Position numbers and translations under genes: made by a program. From Poronia punctata (lineage: Eukaryota; Ascomycota; Sordariomycetes; Xylariales; Xylariaceae), in assembly GCA_022579005.1 (NCBI GenBank), contig MU401509.1:124001-188000 (forward strand): a stretch of 64,000 nt of DNA. The letters run 5' to 3'. This document shows, in pieces, positions 61,896 to 64,000 of the stretch. How positions within the stretch are numbered: position 1 is the first letter of the stretch; every line of letters begins with the position of its first letter. Under the pieces are notes generated by a model that saw nothing but the letters and a program-made list of their open reading frames with translations, was not told the origin of the DNA and did not search any database.

Positions 61896-62468
61896 TAAGC
61901 ACTTACTCGAGCGGGGTGTACGGTGTACCTGAACCCCCTGAGCCTGCCGCGCCTGCCCGTGTTCAGAACTTTGGAAAACAATGCATATGTAGGTACCTAC
62001 CCCATGATTAATTGGTTATAATTGGCATGATCAGCTCTCTTCCATTTTGAGCTGTCGATATGCGATGTAACCCAGGTCGTTAAAGTCAAATAGTCTCGCT
62101 TGGCATAAAATGACATTGACGATGCACGAGAAGGAAAAAAGTCATTTCATCGGTCCCCCTCCTACAGGAACAAGGAACAGGGAATATCCCAATTATTCTC
62201 CATTTGGTCAATTGACCTGTCTCATCGGGCCGCAATGATGATCGGCGGATCGCGCCATCCTTTTTTCGAGTAGGTATTTCTTTAATCCTTGCGCAAAAGG
62301 AGAGGGAAAAATACACCATAAAGAGCAGCTGCCACCCACGATGAAAATGAAGAAGAAAAAGGTTTTTTGGAAATCAGTTCTGGTTCAGAATCCGATTCCT
62401 TTTAGTAGGTGTTGAGAAGTCGTCGTAGTCGTCTATCCGCCGTTCTACCACCTAATTCAAGTTTCAAG
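61896..62468. promoter_or_regulatory. island border and promoter of the flavoprotein gene
   Basis: Base composition returns to normal right after the TA target duplication at 61896-61897. The remaining 570 bp should hold the promoter and 5' leader of the gene starting at 62469. No gene was recognised. Confidence 0.5.
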
Positions 62469-63942
62469 ATGGGTTTCGTCAAAGCTGCTGTGGCCCTACA
62501 GGCCTTGTTGTCTTCTGTTGCCACCGCTCTACCCGCTGGATTAGTCGGTCATGAGAGGGCTACCTCGGAAGGCGTGACCTTGTACGATGCCATCATCGTC
62601 GGCGGTGGTCCTGCCGGTCTTAGTGCTCGTATGTTTATGCCCGTCATCTACATAGTTATTACAAAGAAAGTACATATCAACTGACATTGATAAAATATAG
62701 TGAGCGGTCTGGCAAGAGTACGTCGCAATGTGCTTCTCATCGATTCAGGCGAGTACCGCAACGATCCTACGAGACACATGCACGACGTCTTGGGATTCGA
62801 CGGCGTCACGCCCTCCTGGTTCCGCTATGCCGCTCGCAAGCAGCTGGCTCACTATGAGACGGTTTCCATGATCAACGGAACCGTGACCAAGATCGATCCT
62901 GCCGAGAACACAACTTCGGCCGAGACACCCTTTACCGTTCGGACGACGTTCCCCTCGGGCGAGGAAGCTACGATCGGGGCGCGATCCATCGTTTTGGCTA
63001 CCGGTCTTCGCGACTTTATCCCCGAGACGGAAGGTCTCCAGGAGAACTGGGGCAAGGGTATCTTCTGGTGTCCCGTAAGTCCCGATTCAACGCTGAAATA
63101 AATGGAAAATATGCATATAACTGACTCTTATTTAACCCAGTGGTGCGATGGCCACGAACACCAGAACCAAGCCCTCGGGATCCTCAGCGACCTAACAGAG
63201 GCCGCCAGCTCCGTGCAGGAGATCTCCACCCTCAACTCGGACATCGTCTGCTTCGTCAACGGCAGCGACACCCCCGCCGTGCGCGAGGCCACTGAGAAGA
63301 AATTCCCCGGATGGGAAACGTACCTCGAAGCCAAGGGCGTGCGGGTCGAGAACCGCACCATTAGCAAGATCACCAGGCTCGTAGACGGCGGTGCCGAGGA
63401 GATGGATCCTTCGCTCCCGTCTGCCCCCGAACATGATCTCTTCCGTGTCGATTTCGAGGAGGGCGGTGAATCTGTTGAGCGCTCTGCTTTTTACGCCAGT
63501 TTCAAGAATACGCAAAAGTCGAGCGTGGGTGAGGATATGGGCGTGGATTTGTACGGTGATCGTCTCGCGGCGAACGGGGCCCGCGGCTTGATGACGAATA
63601 TCCCGAATGTTTACGCTATTGGCGATGCGAACTCGGATAACGTCACCAATGTCCCTCATGCGCTGTTCTCTGGCAAGCGGGCTGCTGTGTTTTTGCATGG
63701 TGAGTTATTTACTTGACTTTTTTTTTCCCTATTCCCATGTTACGAGATTTGGAAGATTGATTTCTAACCCTCGACTTGATTTTCTAGTGTCACTTGCTCG
63801 TCAAGAAACGGCCGAGATCCTGGCGGCCAATAACGCAACTGCTCTGGCGGAGCGTGATTTCAACCTCGACCCTCGTGCTCTATGGGCCGAGATGAATGGT
63901 GGAAAGGATGATATCCTCGATGCTACCAAGTTTGAGCAGTAA
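62469..63942 (+). CDS. thioredoxin-reductase-like FAD oxidoreductase with signal peptide
   Basis: Four exons (62469-62628, 62701-63074, 63141-63699, 63788-63942) join in phase to give 415 residues. The start at 62469 (CAAGATGG) opens into a signal-like segment, MGFVKAAVALQALLSSVATA, then LPAG. The FAD motif is AIIVGGGPAGLSAL, joined across intron 1. The redox-active pair CPWCDGHEH is joined across intron 2, and IGARSIVLATGL precedes it. A late FAD motif, NVYAIGDANSDNVTNVPHAL, is near the C-terminus. This is the low-molecular-weight TrxR fold of the GliT-like fungal dithiol oxidases, which form or reduce disulfides in small molecules or proteins. The signal peptide suggests secretion or residence in the secretory path. 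No gliotoxin-type cluster is visible in the window, so substrate is open. Confidence 0.9.
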
Positions 63943-64000
63943 ATATTTTTTTGTCTGCTGTTCTTGGTAATTAATACCTAATGACTTAATCCCGCATGCT

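Overview
The window looks like nuclear DNA of a filamentous ascomycete (Pezizomycotina, probably Sordariomycetes). The support is short GT-AG introns of about 50-150 nt in most genes, a Zn2Cys6 'fungal_trans' regulator, a highly reducing polyketide synthase remnant, secreted plant-wall-type SGNH hydrolases, and an AT-rich block of transposons mutated in the style of RIP (repeat-induced point mutation). The species cannot be told from the sequence. Two 10-N gaps (22974-22983 and 34289-34298) show that this is a scaffolded draft assembly.

Layout. 1.2-3.1 kb: a Rieske/AIF-type mitochondrial oxidoreductase (-). 4.4-7.0 kb: a Zn2Cys6 transcription factor (-), followed by an Old Yellow Enzyme at 7.5-9.1 kb (-). 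10.5-12.9 kb: RTF1, a PAF1-complex subunit (-). 13.9-14.7 kb: COQ7, ubiquinone biosynthesis (+), divergent from RTF1. 15.7-16.6 kb: a GNAT acetyltransferase (+). 18.8-20.0 kb: a secreted SGNH esterase (+). 20-24 kb: gene-poor. 24.0-28.6 kb: a broken highly reducing PKS (-), with only the KS tail, DH tail, methyltransferase, ER, KR and ACP left. 29.8-33.2 kb: a CSC1/OSCA-type membrane protein (+). 35.0-35.4 kb: a small secreted barwin/expansin-like protein (+). 36.1-36.9 kb: a secreted rhamnogalacturonan-acetylesterase-like enzyme (-). 38.6-40.5 kb: cytoplasmic aspartyl-tRNA synthetase (+). 62.5-63.9 kb: a thioredoxin-reductase-like flavoprotein with a signal peptide (+).

The most distinctive part is 43.1-61.9 kb. 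This 18.8 kb AT-rich island resolves completely into a three-level nest of transposons. A DNA transposon with terminal inverted repeats and a TA target duplication (43125-61895) is interrupted by a Gypsy LTR retrotransposon (44830-59279, 246-bp LTRs, TTAGC duplication). The Gypsy element is interrupted by a Copia LTR retrotransposon (47443-55076, 411-bp LTRs, ATATT duplication). Paired repeats differ almost only by transitions, and the reading frames are full of stops, as expected from RIP. The inferred insertion order is DNA transposon, then Gypsy, then Copia.

How the genes fit together. RTF1, COQ7 and AspRS are housekeeping genes. The secreted esterases and the DPBB protein suggest plant-material or host-surface work. 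The Zn2Cys6/OYE pair may be a small regulator-enzyme unit. The PKS is a relic. I found no convincing evidence of a wholly new biological system; the nested island and its uneven RIP pattern are the best candidates for follow-up.
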